DNA of 64,000 nt. Origin: Thiohalocapsa sp963704155 (GTDB lineage: Bacteria > Pseudomonadota > Gammaproteobacteria > Chromatiales > Chromatiaceae). The position numbers were made by a program, and so were the translations under genes. Positions 36,106 through 49,532 of this stretch are shown piece by piece; the first letter of the stretch is position 1, and every line of letters begins with the position of its first letter. The notes beneath the pieces were generated by a model. That model saw only the letters and a list, made by a program, of their open reading frames with translations, made no database searches and was not told the DNA's origin. The stretch is from assembly GCA_963704155.1 (NCBI GenBank), contig CAVPHF010000020.1, positions 14,632 to 78,631 of the forward strand, given 5' to 3'.

Positions 36106-37696
<1,591 letters not shown>

Positions 37697-37704
<8 letters not shown>

Positions 37705-39033
37705 GTGGCAGACTGATCTGAGGACATCGCGCGACTGTCGGAGATGCTATCGGACTGGGCCATTCGGATCGTCCAGAAGCCGACTGTTGCGCCTGTAGGA
37801 TGCCGGTTATTCCGTACGATATGTGGTTCAATGTGACACTGGAACGTTACGGTTGCAGAAGCTGATTTGTACGCACGCAGATATGGCAGACGGCCATTCT
37901 CGGACATCTGAGACGTCGGCGATCTTATTTCTCGTACGCGGAACGATCGGCCACAGTTGGCTCGAATACCGTAGGGTTTCTGATGTCATCTATACGGCAA
38001 TCAATCGAGATTATCTGACGCCAGACTCAAAAGCATGATCGACTCTATCTTCGCTATTACTTGTTTCGATCTCCATGGACAGCGCAGAAGCATCTATGAC
38101 GCAGTCGGACAGCTGCAACCTGAGCTGGCCACTTCGCAGACTGCGCGAGATTGCCGTATCCGCTTCCGCCGCTTGCGGAGCAGCAAGCAGGATCGCGTCG
38201 ACTTCTCGGCGCCCTCGACGACAAAATCGAACTCAACCGCCAGACCAACGAAACCCTGGAAGCCCTGGCACGGGCGATCTTCAAAGACTGGTTCGTGGAT
38301 TTCGGCCCGACACGGGCCAAGCAGGAAGGCGCCGCGCCCTATCTCGCGCCGGAAATCTGGGACCTGTTCCCGGACCGGCTGGATGCGGAGGGGAAGCCGG
38401 AGGGGTGGGACGATCGGTCGCGTTGCAGACATCGTCGATTCTGAATGCGTGCAGCCATGGACAAGACTCGAAGCATCGCTATCCGAATGGCCGAGCTACT
38501 GGCGACCTCGATTGCTGAATGCAGCGGGCGCGACTGCTGACGCGAGAGCGTTACACGAGCGAACTCGCATCCGAGAAGGTGCACGTCGCATCTGACGAGA
38601 CTTCGACCCTTGTCTGGCAATGGCCGGCACCTTGGTCGCACGTTTATTTCGGACGATGGCCCTGATCGGATGAATCAGCGAGTTCATCGTTCCGGGTCCG
38701 AGCAGATCGCGACCGTACTCGCTGCGTTACTGTATCTGATCAGCTCAAGCGATTAGATCGGTTTCGCACAGATCGCGAAACAAAGCATGACCTGAGCTCA
38801 GGTCGGTAACTGCCCGACGAAGCATATGGCACGTACCGCTGTGATCCTGCCAGGCCATCAGTTCGCGACAGCATTTGCAGTCGATCGTCGAGCCAATGTT
38901 TGAACGGTTGATCGCCAACCTTCGCGAGAATCCCGCACCCTCGCCCAAACCCGCGACCTCCTCCTCCCCAAACTCATGTCCGGCGAAATCCGCCTGAAGC
39001 GATGCCGAAAAGACGGTCGAGGACGTAGCATGA
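37697..39033 (+). pseudogene. hsdS: hsdS, type I specificity subunit, heavily disrupted
   Basis: It starts MDEWQTD at 37697, overlapping hsdM. Recognisable pieces in different frames are a TGPFGS-type start of target domain 1, an RGTIGHS motif (about 37938), YLRYYLFRSPWTAQKH and the central conserved helix. That helix reads PYPLPPLAEQQ then ALDDKIELNRQTNETLEALA and IFKDWFVDFGPTRAKQEG (38150-38330). The end is LLLPKLMSGEIRLK-DAEKTVEDVA, restored by removing one C at 39000. Several stops and shifts remain in the target domains, which are also less GC-rich than the rest. DNA specificity cannot be predicted. Confidence 0.8.
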
Positions 39034-40148
39034 CGGCGGTCTCCTATCACGACTGCGGTTTCCCGCCGGTGGAGTTGGACTGGGCACGATTGATCCCGCT
39101 GATCGGACCCGCCAACGCCGCCATCGCCCGCTACGAAGGCGTGTTGCACGGCGTGCCGAATCCGAACGTGCTGCTGTCACCGCTGACAACGCAGGAAGCC
39201 GTTCTGTCTAGTCGCATTGAAGGCACCCAGGCGACCCTCGGCGAGGTGCTGGAGCTCGAGGCCCAGGGCGACCTGTTCGAAGTAGGCACACCGAAGCAGG
39301 CGGATATCCAGGAGGTGCTGAACTACCGCGCCGCGCTGCTGGAGGCGACGCACCTGCTGGATGAGCTTGCCGCTGTCGCAGCGGCTCATCAGGCGGACCC
39401 ACGAGGTGCTGATGCAGGGCGTGCGCGGGCGGAACAGTCGCCGGGGGATTATCGACGGGTGCCGAACTGGATTGGCCCGCCCGGCTGCACCATCGAGGAC
39501 GCGCGCTTCATCCCGTGCTCCGCCGAGCGGGTGCCGGCGGCCATGGACACCTGGGAGGCGTATATCCACGCCGAGGTGCCGGACCAACTGGTGCAGCTCG
39601 CGGTGCTGCATGCGGAGTTCGAGGCGATCCATCCGTTTCTGGACGGCAACGGTCGGCTCGGGCGGCTGGTGATCCCCCTGTTCCTGCGAGCCAAGGGCCT
39701 GCTGTCGCAGCCGAGCTTCTACCTCAGCGAGTACCTGGAATCCAACCGCGACGCCTACTACGCGCGGCTGCTGGCGGTCTCGCGCGACGGCGACTGGACG
39801 GGCTGGTGCCGGTTCTTCCTGGAGGCCCTGATCGCACAGGCAGCGGAGAACGAGCGCAAGGCGCGGGCGATCGTGGACTTGTACAACACGCGCAAGGACT
39901 GGATCGCTTCGGCGACGCGTTCGCAGTACGCGGTCAGGGCGTTGGACTGGTTCTTTCTGCGGCCGATCTTCAAGACCTCGGACTTCGTCGCGTCTGCCGG
40001 AGTGCCCAAACCGACTGCTGGGCGCATCCTCCGCGTCGTGCGGGACGAGGGCGTGCTTGTCGAGCTGCGCCCCGCCCGTGGCCAGCTGCCCGCGGTGTTG
40101 GCGTTTTCGGAGCTGCTCAACCTGGCGGAAGGGACGGAGGCGTTTTGA
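39030..40148 (+). CDS. fic: Fic-family AMP-transferase with a local frame swap
   Basis: Transfers AMP from ATP to a protein target. The catalytic motif HPFLDGNGRLGR (about residues 208-219) is intact. An N-terminal inhibitory motif is visible in VLSSRIEGTQATL (S-x-x-x-E-G type), so it should be autoinhibited. Between about 39366 and 39436 the frame reads HQADPRGADAGRARAEQ, whereas another frame gives the expected PLSQRLIRRTHEVLMQGVRG. An extra C at 39366 and a second lesion near 39436 restore frame, so the open frame survives with about 23 wrong residues in front of the core. A winged-helix-like C-terminus is present. The ATGA start overlaps hsdS, placing it inside the R-M operon. Confidence 0.85.
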   Translation: MTAVSYHDCGFPPVELDWARLIPLIGPANAAIARYEGVLHGVPNPNVLLSPLTTQEAVLSSRIEGTQATLGEVLELEAQGDLFEVGTPKQADIQEVLNYRAALLEATHLLDELAAVAAAHQADPRGADAGRARAEQSPGDYRRVPNWIGPPGCTIEDARFIPCSAERVPAAMDTWEAYIHAEVPDQLVQLAVLHAEFEAIHPFLDGNGRLGRLVIPLFLRAKGLLSQPSFYLSEYLESNRDAYYARLLAVSRDGDWTGWCRFFLEALIAQAAENERKARAIVDLYNTRKDWIASATRSQYAVRALDWFFLRPIFKTSDFVASAGVPKPTAGRILRVVRDEGVLVELRPARGQLPAVLAFSELLNLAEGTEAF

Positions 40149-40174
40149 TGATCATCTGTGAACAACAAAGCGGG

Positions 40175-40209
40175 TTGTTGATCATGAGACAGCATTTCGT
40201 GATCAACAA
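40175..40209. repeat. inverted repeat between fic and hsdR
   Basis: TTGTTGATCA (40175-40184) and TGATCAACAA (40200-40209) are perfect inverse copies separated by 15 bp. A related half-site (TTTGATGATCATC) lies just before and another (GTGATCGACAAAG) just after. It could be an operator for hsdR or a remnant of one. No regulator gene is adjacent. Confidence 0.5.
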
Positions 40210-40341
40210 AGGTGCTTGGCGTGCAGACGTGATCGACAAAGCGGATGCGGTTGCAACAGTTGGACTGGCGAACGTCCGCAATTTTCAGCACATCGGTTCG
40301 CATGGATGCAGACGGGTGGAGCTGACGGCGGAGCGGTCCCG

Positions 40342-43505
<3,164 letters not shown>

Positions 43506-43544
43506 GGCGGAGTTGAAGACAGAGTCGGACCGGAGGGAACATCC

Positions 43545-43778
43545 ATGCGCACATCAACATTGGTTACGGCACTCGCCGCGCTGACCCTGTCGGCACCAAG
43601 CATCGCCGGATTGAACAAATGCGTCGCCGCCGACGGGAAGGTTACCTATCGACAGAAAGGGTGGCCGGATCAAAAGAGCCGCCATAAGAAGATCGCGCTC
43701 ATTCCGAAGCCGATCACGGCGATTAGGCCACGCACCATCTGTGTTGGCATTGCCCGAGCCAGGGGTGCGCCGGCATAG
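43545..43778 (+). CDS. truncated DUF4124-like exported protein
   Basis: A signal peptide (STLVTALAALTLSAPSIAG) is followed by LNKCVAADGKVTYRQ, the start of a DUF4124 domain. After that the frame runs antisense into the 3' end of the permease gene and loses all similarity. A normal DUF4124 protein would continue for 80 or more residues. So the gene is probably cut at about 43665, and the tail is accidental. Confidence 0.5.
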   Translation: MRTSTLVTALAALTLSAPSIAGLNKCVAADGKVTYRQKGWPDQKSRHKKIALIPKPITAIRPRTICVGIARARGAPA

Positions 43779-44416
43779 CCGCCGGCAATGGCTGCCGCCA
43801 TCATAACGATCGCGTGTCGCCATTCCACCAAGCCAGCGGTCGCGAAGATCGCCACCGAAATGGCCGAAAGCGCGAAGGACAGGCCATTCTTCAGCGCATT
43901 CATCTTGTGGATATTTTGCATGCCCCAGAGCGCAAACAGCGCCAGCAGCACGATGCCGAGGCCACCGTTGAAATACCCGCCATAGACGCTCACGGCAAAT
44001 AGCCCCGCGGTGCCATGTGCGGCGGGTGCCCGCGCGCTTGCCGCCGCCCAGGTGCCTATGTGCTCGCCGTATAGAAACGCCAGCGTCGCCATCAGCAGCA
44101 GGAAGGGCACGACCAGGGAAAATGCCCGGTTCGATGAAACGAGCAGGAGGCCAGACCCAAGAGCGCCGCCGGCCAGTGTCGTTAGCGTTAGACGCAACAG
44201 TTGCCGGCGTTCGAAACTGCGCAGCTCCTGTCGGAATCCGAGCGCGCCGCCCAGATAGCCGGGAAAGACGGCAACCGCGCTGGTGGCGTTGGCCATGACT
44301 GGCGGCACGCCGACGAACACAAGCGCCGGGAAGGTGAGAAAGGTACCCCCCCCGGCAATGGTATTGAGGACGCCCGCGAAAAATGCGGCGCAGGCAGGGA
44401 TCGCGTGGTCAAGCAT
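43670..44416 (-). CDS. TauE/SafE (TSUP) family permease
   Basis: A 248-aa inner-membrane protein with about eight helices in two repeats, of the sulfite/organosulfur exporter family. The family signature FFAGVLNTIAGGGTFLTFPA opens the first repeat, and YGGYFNGGLGIVLLALFAL opens the second. LNALKNGLSF-like text (MNALKNGLSFALSAISVAIF) is also typical. The substrate may be sulfite, sulfoacetate or another sulfur compound, but this is not certain. The start at 44416 (MLDHAIPACA) is preferred over a longer in-frame form. The 167 bp to gatA hold nothing I can identify. Confidence 0.88.
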   Translation of the reverse strand: MLDHAIPACAAFFAGVLNTIAGGGTFLTFPALVFVGVPPVMANATSAVAVFPGYLGGALGFRQELRSFERRQLLRLTLTTLAGGALGSGLLLVSSNRAFSLVVPFLLLMATLAFLYGEHIGTWAAASARAPAAHGTAGLFAVSVYGGYFNGGLGIVLLALFALWGMQNIHKMNALKNGLSFALSAISVAIFATAGLVEWRHAIVMMAAAIAGGYAGAPLARAMPTQMVRGLIAVIGFGMSAIFLWRLF

Positions 44417-44583
44417 CAGTGAACGCCAGCGATGCCGCTGGTGGCAAGCGAGGCTGTTCGGCAATCCGCGGCGATTCCAAGCCTTTGGTCTTGGAGAACG
44501 CGGGCTCGAATCCGGGCATCAGGCAATCGCCTCAGCGTTATTGCGGCCGGGCGGAGCCTGACAGGCGTCGCACTGTGCTTGGT

Positions 44584-46047
44584 TCAGTCGGCGGATAGCG
44601 GCTCGGGGGCTGCCCGCGAATGCCAATCCGTGTGCGTCTGCAGGACATGTGCGACGTTCAGCAAGCGCCCCTCATCGAAGTAATTCCCGATGATCTGCAA
44701 GCCGACCGGCAAGCCGCCCGCCGGCTCGACCGGGATCGACAGGCCGGGCAGGCCGGCCAGATTGGTGGCGATGGTGTAGATGTCATTCAGATACATGGCC
44801 ACCGGGTCGTCGGTCTTGGCCCCGAACTCGAATGCGGTGGTCGGTGAGGTAGGCCCCATGATGACGTCCACCTGCTCGAAGGCGCGCCGGAAATCGTCGC
44901 TGATCAGATGACGGATCTGCTGCGCCTTCAGGTAATAGGCATCGTAATAGCCGGCGGACAGCGCATAGGTGCCGATCATGATGCGCCGCTGCACCTCGGC
45001 GCCGAAGCCCTCGGCGCGGCTGCGTTTGTAGAGGTCTTCGAGATCGCGCGGGTCCTTGCAGCGGTGTCCGTAGCGCACGCCATCGAAACGGGCGAGGTTC
45101 GACGAGCATTCAGCGGGTGCGACGACGTAGTAAACCGGCACCGAAAGCGGCGCATTGGGGAGGCTGATGTCGGTGACGGTGGCTCCCAGTCGCTCGTATT
45201 CCTTGATTGCGGCATGCACCGAGTCCGCGACGGCGGCATCGAGTCCTTCGCCGAAATACTCCTTGGGCAGGCCGATGCGCAGCCCGGCGATCTCGGTATC
45301 GATTCCGGCGCTGTAGTCCGGCACCGGCTGCTCGGCGCTGGTCGAGTCGCGCGGGTCGAAGCCGGCCATGGGGGCGAGCAGCGCCGCGGCATCCTCGGCC
45401 GAACGTGCCATGACGCCGGCCTGGTCGAGGCTGGACGCGAACGCGATCATGCCCCAGCGCGAGCAGCGGCCATAGGTGGGTTTGATGCCGGTGATGCCGC
45501 AGAAGGCGGCCGGCTGTCGAATGGAGCCGCCGGTGTCGGTGCCGGTGGCAGCTGCACACAATCTGGCGGCGACGGCTGCCGCGGAGCCGCCCGATGAGCC
45601 GCCGGGTACGCGCGTGCTGTCCCAGGGGTTCCTGACCGGACCGTAGAAGCTGGTCTCATTGGATGAGCCCATCGCGAACTCGTCCATGTTGGTCTTGCCG
45701 AGCATGACGACGCCGGCCTCGCCTAGCCGCTCAACCACGGTGGCGCTGTAGGGCGCGATGAAGTCATCAAGCATGCGCGAGCCGCAGCTGGTCTTGATGC
45801 CGTTGGTGCAGAAGATATCCTTGTGCGCGATCGGGATGCCGGTGAGCGGGCCGGCATCGCCGGCGGCGATGCGCGCGTCGGCGGCATCGGCGGCGGCCAG
45901 TGCCTGCTCGGCGGCGACCGTGATGAAGCTGTTCAGCTGCGGATCGAGCCGCGCGATGCGCCGCAGAAAATGCTCGGTCAATTCGCGGCTGGAAAAGGAC
46001 TTGGCGCGCAGCCCGGCGGCGAGCTCGGCAATGGTCTGTTCGTGCAT
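44584..46047 (-). CDS. gatA: Asp-tRNA(Asn)/Glu-tRNA(Gln) amidotransferase subunit A
   Basis: The glutaminase subunit of GatCAB, which converts mischarged Glu-tRNA(Gln) or Asp-tRNA(Asn). The amidase-signature triad is clear: Lys in GIPIAHKDIFCT, the cis-Ser in GGSSGGSAAAVAA and the nucleophile Ser in GTDTGGSIRQPAAFCG. Length 487 aa is standard. It lies 113 bp behind gatC in the same direction. gatB does not follow; a TauE-type permease lies there instead, so gatB must be elsewhere or missing. Confidence 0.96.
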   Translation of the reverse strand: MHEQTIAELAAGLRAKSFSSRELTEHFLRRIARLDPQLNSFITVAAEQALAAADAADARIAAGDAGPLTGIPIAHKDIFCTNGIKTSCGSRMLDDFIAPYSATVVERLGEAGVVMLGKTNMDEFAMGSSNETSFYGPVRNPWDSTRVPGGSSGGSAAAVAARLCAAATGTDTGGSIRQPAAFCGITGIKPTYGRCSRWGMIAFASSLDQAGVMARSAEDAAALLAPMAGFDPRDSTSAEQPVPDYSAGIDTEIAGLRIGLPKEYFGEGLDAAVADSVHAAIKEYERLGATVTDISLPNAPLSVPVYYVVAPAECSSNLARFDGVRYGHRCKDPRDLEDLYKRSRAEGFGAEVQRRIMIGTYALSAGYYDAYYLKAQQIRHLISDDFRRAFEQVDVIMGPTSPTTAFEFGAKTDDPVAMYLNDIYTIATNLAGLPGLSIPVEPAGGLPVGLQIIGNYFDEGRLLNVAHVLQTHTDWHSRAAPEPLSAD

Positions 46048-46160
46048 GGGGACGTTTCGAGTTTCGAGTGTCCAGGGGCGACGGGAAGCAATCAGGGAGC
46101 GAGGATGGGGTGGCTGGCGGCGCTGCCTCGAGACTCGCTCCTAAGTGATGCGTTACTCGC

Positions 46161-46448
46161 TCATTCGATGACCTTGGGCACCAGGTACAGGCCGTCCTGG
46201 GTAGCCGGTGCGATCTGCTGGAAATGCTCGCGCTGATCCGATTCGGTGACCTGGTCGGGGCGCAGCCGCTGCGCCATGTGCAGCGGGTGCGCCATCGGCT
46301 CCACGCCCTTGGTGTCGACGGCGTCCATCTGCTCCACCAGGTCGAGGATGCGGCTGAGTTCGGTCGCATAATGCTCGAGGTCGTCATCGGCGACGGCCAG
46401 GCGCGCGAGCTGTGCGATCTTGACGACGTCGGTCTTGTCCAGTGCCAT
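46161..46448 (-). CDS. gatC: Asp-tRNA(Asn)/Glu-tRNA(Gln) amidotransferase subunit C
   Basis: A 95-aa helical scaffold subunit of GatCAB. MALDKTDVVKIAQLARLAV at the N-terminus, ILDLVEQMDAVDTKGVEPMA in the middle and LRPDQVTESDQRE near the end match the family. I start it at ATG 46446-46448; a GTG four codons upstream is possible. It is the first gene of the gatCA unit. The 478 bp up to mreB contain the divergent promoters and no further gene I can support. Confidence 0.93.
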   Translation of the reverse strand: MALDKTDVVKIAQLARLAVADDDLEHYATELSRILDLVEQMDAVDTKGVEPMAHPLHMAQRLRPDQVTESDQREHFQQIAPATQDGLYLVPKVIE

Positions 46449-46926
46449 GGGGGCGTTCACTCGCGGCTGTCAGAGTTCAATGGGAAACGCTACCACATCA
46501 TTCGTGTTGGCGTAATGCCGCCTTGCCCATCGGCCATCGCATTGTTAGATTAGCCGGCTTGATTTTTAGGGAGCGACGGTGACCTGATCCGTCGCTGCGG
46601 TCTGCGTCGGCCATGATCAGCCGCCCGCGCTTGCTGGCTGCTGTCGGGGAAAACCAAGGGTATCCGCGTTTGACCCCGGTTCGACATGGCGTCTGCCGCG
46701 CCGCCGGATTCTTTGCCGCTTGCAGCATCGGTCCCTCTACCATTCGACCACCCGATAACGGCGGTGCCGATTTCCCGGTTCGATCGGCCACCGACGCGGC
46801 GTCGGCGGACTCCGCGGGCCGAATGCGTCCGTCTGACGAGGTTGTCGGCACCGCGCGATCCCGGTGTGCGAGCGCGGTCGCAAGGAGTGCCGGATCAGTT
46901 TTCCTTATTCTTGGGGTAACAAGTTG

Positions 46927-47973
46927 ATGTTCTTGCGACGCATTCGGGGACTCTTTTCAAACGATCTGTCGATCGACCTGGGAACGGCCAATACCTTGAT
47001 CTACACGCGCGGCCAGGGAATCGTGCTGAACGAGCCCTCGGTCGTTGCCATCCGTCAGGATAGCGAGACCGGGCGCAAGACGGTCGCGGCGGTGGGCGAG
47101 GAGGCCAAGATGATGCTCGGGCGCACGCCGCAGAACATCACTGCCATCCGCCCGATGAAGGACGGCGTGATTGCCGATTTCACCGTCACCGAGAAGATGC
47201 TGCAGTACTTCCTGCATAAGGTGCACGAGTCGCGCATGATCCGTCCGAGCCCGCGGGTGCTGGTCTGCGTGCCCTGCGGCTCGACCCAGGTCGAGCGCCG
47301 TGCAATCAAGGAGTCGGCCGCCGGCGCCGGCGCGCGCGAGGTCTACCTGATCGACGAGCCCATGGCGGCAGCGGTCGGCGCCGGCCTGCCGGTGCACGAG
47401 CCGCGCGGCTCCATGGTGCTCGATATCGGTGGCGGTACCTCGGAGGTGGCGGTCATCTCGCTGAACGGCATCGTGTTTTCCAATTCTGTGCGGATGGGCG
47501 GCGACACCTTCGACGACTCCATCATCAGCTATGTGCGTCGCAACTACGGCACCTTCATCGGCGAGGCCACTGCCGAGCGCATCAAGCACCAGATCGGCTC
47601 GGCCTTTCCCGGCAGCGAGGTGCGCGAGATCGAGGTAAAGGGCCGCAATCTCGCCGAGGGCATGCCGCGCAGCTTCACGCTGAACAGCAACGAGATCCTT
47701 GAGGCCTTGCAGGAGCCGCTGATGGGTATCGTCATGGCCGTCAAGCAGGCGCTCGAGCAGACGCCCCCGGAGTTGGGCTCCGACGTCGCCGAGCGCGGCA
47801 TCGTACTGACTGGCGGCGGCGCCCTGCTGCGCGACATCGACCGGCTGGTGGCGGAGGAGACCGGTCTGCCGGTGGTCATCGCCGAGGACCCGCTGACCTG
47901 CGTCGCGCGCGGCGGCGGCAAGGCGCTCGAGATGATCGACCAGCGCGGGATCGACCTTTTCTCCAGCGAGTAG
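46927..47973 (+). CDS. mreB: rod-shape actin homologue MreB
   Basis: A 348-aa bacterial actin that guides lateral wall synthesis. Actin-fold phosphate and nucleotide motifs are in order: SIDLGTANTLIYTRGQGIVL (phosphate 1), the connect segment EPMAAAVGAGLP, VLDIGGGTSEVAVISLNGI (phosphate 2) and GIVLTGGGALLRDIDRL (adenosine motif). The start MFLRRIRGLFSNDLSIDLGT is the standard N-terminus with an amphipathic helix. It is the first gene of mreBCD-mrdA-rodA. Confidence 0.98.
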   Translation: MFLRRIRGLFSNDLSIDLGTANTLIYTRGQGIVLNEPSVVAIRQDSETGRKTVAAVGEEAKMMLGRTPQNITAIRPMKDGVIADFTVTEKMLQYFLHKVHESRMIRPSPRVLVCVPCGSTQVERRAIKESAAGAGAREVYLIDEPMAAAVGAGLPVHEPRGSMVLDIGGGTSEVAVISLNGIVFSNSVRMGGDTFDDSIISYVRRNYGTFIGEATAERIKHQIGSAFPGSEVREIEVKGRNLAEGMPRSFTLNSNEILEALQEPLMGIVMAVKQALEQTPPELGSDVAERGIVLTGGGALLRDIDRLVAEETGLPVVIAEDPLTCVARGGGKALEMIDQRGIDLFSSE

Positions 47974-48043
47974 CGCCGGTGCGGGCCTGCGGTCGCGACT
48001 GACTCTTGGCCCATCGGCGCCGATTGCAGGGACGCCCCGGCGT

Positions 48044-48049
48044 GGAGGT
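48044..48049 (+). promoter_or_regulatory. ribosome binding site that points to a non-standard mreC start
   Basis: GGAGGT at 48044-48049 is a perfect Shine-Dalgarno. The codon at the ideal distance (8 nt) is ATC at 48058-48060, not ATG. The next usable start, TTG 48067, is 17 nt away. Confidence 0.6.
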
Positions 48050-48057
48050 AAACCGCA

Positions 48058-48975
48058 ATCAAGCCGTTGTTCGTCACTGGACCGTCGCCGACGATCCGCT
48101 TGGTCATCGCCCTCGTGCTTGCGCTTGTGCTGATCTTCGCTGACAGCCGCTGGCAGCACCTGGAGGTGCTGCGCTCGAGTCTATCGGTGGCGCTCTATCC
48201 AATCCACTACCTGGCGGCACTGCCGAGCAGACTCGCCCGCGCGGTGGACGGGCGGCTCGCGGGGGAGGCGGACCTGCGTGAGCGCAATGCCCTGCTCGAG
48301 CGCGAGAACCTGGAGCTGAAGGGCCGCATGCAGACCTTCGTATCGCTGCAGGTTGAGAACCGGCGCTTGCGCGATTTGCTCGATTCGTCGTTCAAGCTGC
48401 GCGACCGGGTGCTCGTGGCGAGGCTGCTGGAGGTGGATCTGGACCCCTATCGACAGCAGGTTCTGGTCGACAAGGGCTCATCCTCCGGCATCTTTGTCGG
48501 GCAGCCGGTATTGGATGCCGATGCCGTGATGGGGCAGGTCGTGCGTACCAGCCCATTGACCGCGACCGTGCTGTTGATCACCGACGCCGCGCATTCGCTG
48601 CCGGTGCAGATCAACCGTAATGGTCTGCGCAGCGTTGCGACCGGCAGCGGTCTGATTAATCGGCTGAATCTGATGCACCTGCCAAAGAACGCCGATGTGC
48701 GCACAGGCGACCTGCTGGTCACCTCCGGTCTCGGCGGCGTCTTCCCGCCCGGCTATCCGGTTGCCCGTATCACCGAGGTCCGCGATGATCCGGGCAGCCC
48801 GTTCGCGGTCGTCGCTGCCGAGCCGACCGCGCGTCTGGACCGCAGCCATGAGGTGCTGCTCGTGTGGACGCGGGCGTCGCTGCGCCGTGGCAGCACCGGC
48901 GCCGAGGCTTCAGGCGATGCTGAGCAGGCGCAGATCGTCGATACGCTGCCACTGGCCCGACCAGCGCCGCCATGA
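48058..48975 (+). CDS. mreC: rod-shape protein MreC
   Basis: A periplasmic scaffold with one N-terminal membrane helix (LVIALVLALVLIFADSRW), a coiled coil (LRERNALLERENLELKGRMQ) and a beta-rich C-terminal domain (VLVDKGSSSGIFVGQPVLDA; MGQVVRTSPLTATVLLITDA; GDLLVTSGLGGVFPPGYPVA). It bridges MreB/MreD to PBP2. The family normally starts Met-Lys-Pro-Leu-Phe; here the codons read ATC-AAG-CCG-TTG-TTC, with a strong ribosome site at the right distance for ATC. If AUC is not used, TTG 48067 gives a protein three residues shorter with poor ribosome-site spacing. Its stop overlaps mreD (ATGA). Confidence 0.92.
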   Translation: MKPLFVTGPSPTIRLVIALVLALVLIFADSRWQHLEVLRSSLSVALYPIHYLAALPSRLARAVDGRLAGEADLRERNALLERENLELKGRMQTFVSLQVENRRLRDLLDSSFKLRDRVLVARLLEVDLDPYRQQVLVDKGSSSGIFVGQPVLDADAVMGQVVRTSPLTATVLLITDAAHSLPVQINRNGLRSVATGSGLINRLNLMHLPKNADVRTGDLLVTSGLGGVFPPGYPVARITEVRDDPGSPFAVVAAEPTARLDRSHEVLLVWTRASLRRGSTGAEASGDAEQAQIVDTLPLARPAPP

Positions 48976-49460
48976 CCAACGCCTTGCCCGCGCGCCGCAA
49001 GACCGTTGCCGTTTCACTCTTGGTGGCCTTGTTCCTGAGCATACTGCCGCTGCCCTGGTGGGCGAGCGACTATCGACCGCAATGGGTGGCGCTGGTGCTG
49101 ATCTACTGGTGCATGAGCGCACCGCGGCAGGTCGGGGTGTTCTGGGCCTTTGCGACCGGTATCGTGTTGGACGTGCTGTCCGGATCGGTGCTCGGTCAGC
49201 ATGCGCTCAGCCTTTCGGTGATCGGCTATCTTGCGCTGGAGCTGCACCAGCGCATCCTGCCTTTTCCGCTCTGGCAACAGGCGCTGTCGGTCTGGCTGCT
49301 GCTGCTGGTGGAGCGGCTGTTGTCATTGTGGATCCTCGGCGCAACCGGTCAGCCAACGCCATCGCTGGTCTACTGGATGCCGACCTTGGCAGGTATGCTG
49401 TTGTGGCCCTGGATATCGATGCTGCTGCGTGACATGCGGCAATGGGGCGCGGTCGAGTGA
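48972..49460 (+). CDS. mreD: rod-shape protein MreD
   Basis: A 162-aa integral membrane protein with five to six helices, e.g. TVAVSLLVALFLSILPLPWW at the start and LVYWMPTLAGMLLWPWISML near the end. The PQWVALVLIYWCMSAPRQVG and GIVLDVLSGSVLGQHALSLS segments are typical. It is translationally coupled to mreC through ATGA. Confidence 0.95.
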   Translation: MTNALPARRKTVAVSLLVALFLSILPLPWWASDYRPQWVALVLIYWCMSAPRQVGVFWAFATGIVLDVLSGSVLGQHALSLSVIGYLALELHQRILPFPLWQQALSVWLLLLVERLLSLWILGATGQPTPSLVYWMPTLAGMLLWPWISMLLRDMRQWGAVE

Positions 49461-49532
49461 GACCGTGGCCGCTGACGGCGCGGCGCAGGTTCTCTTTAAT
49501 CCAATGCAGCGAGACTCTTTCGCCCAACGAGC

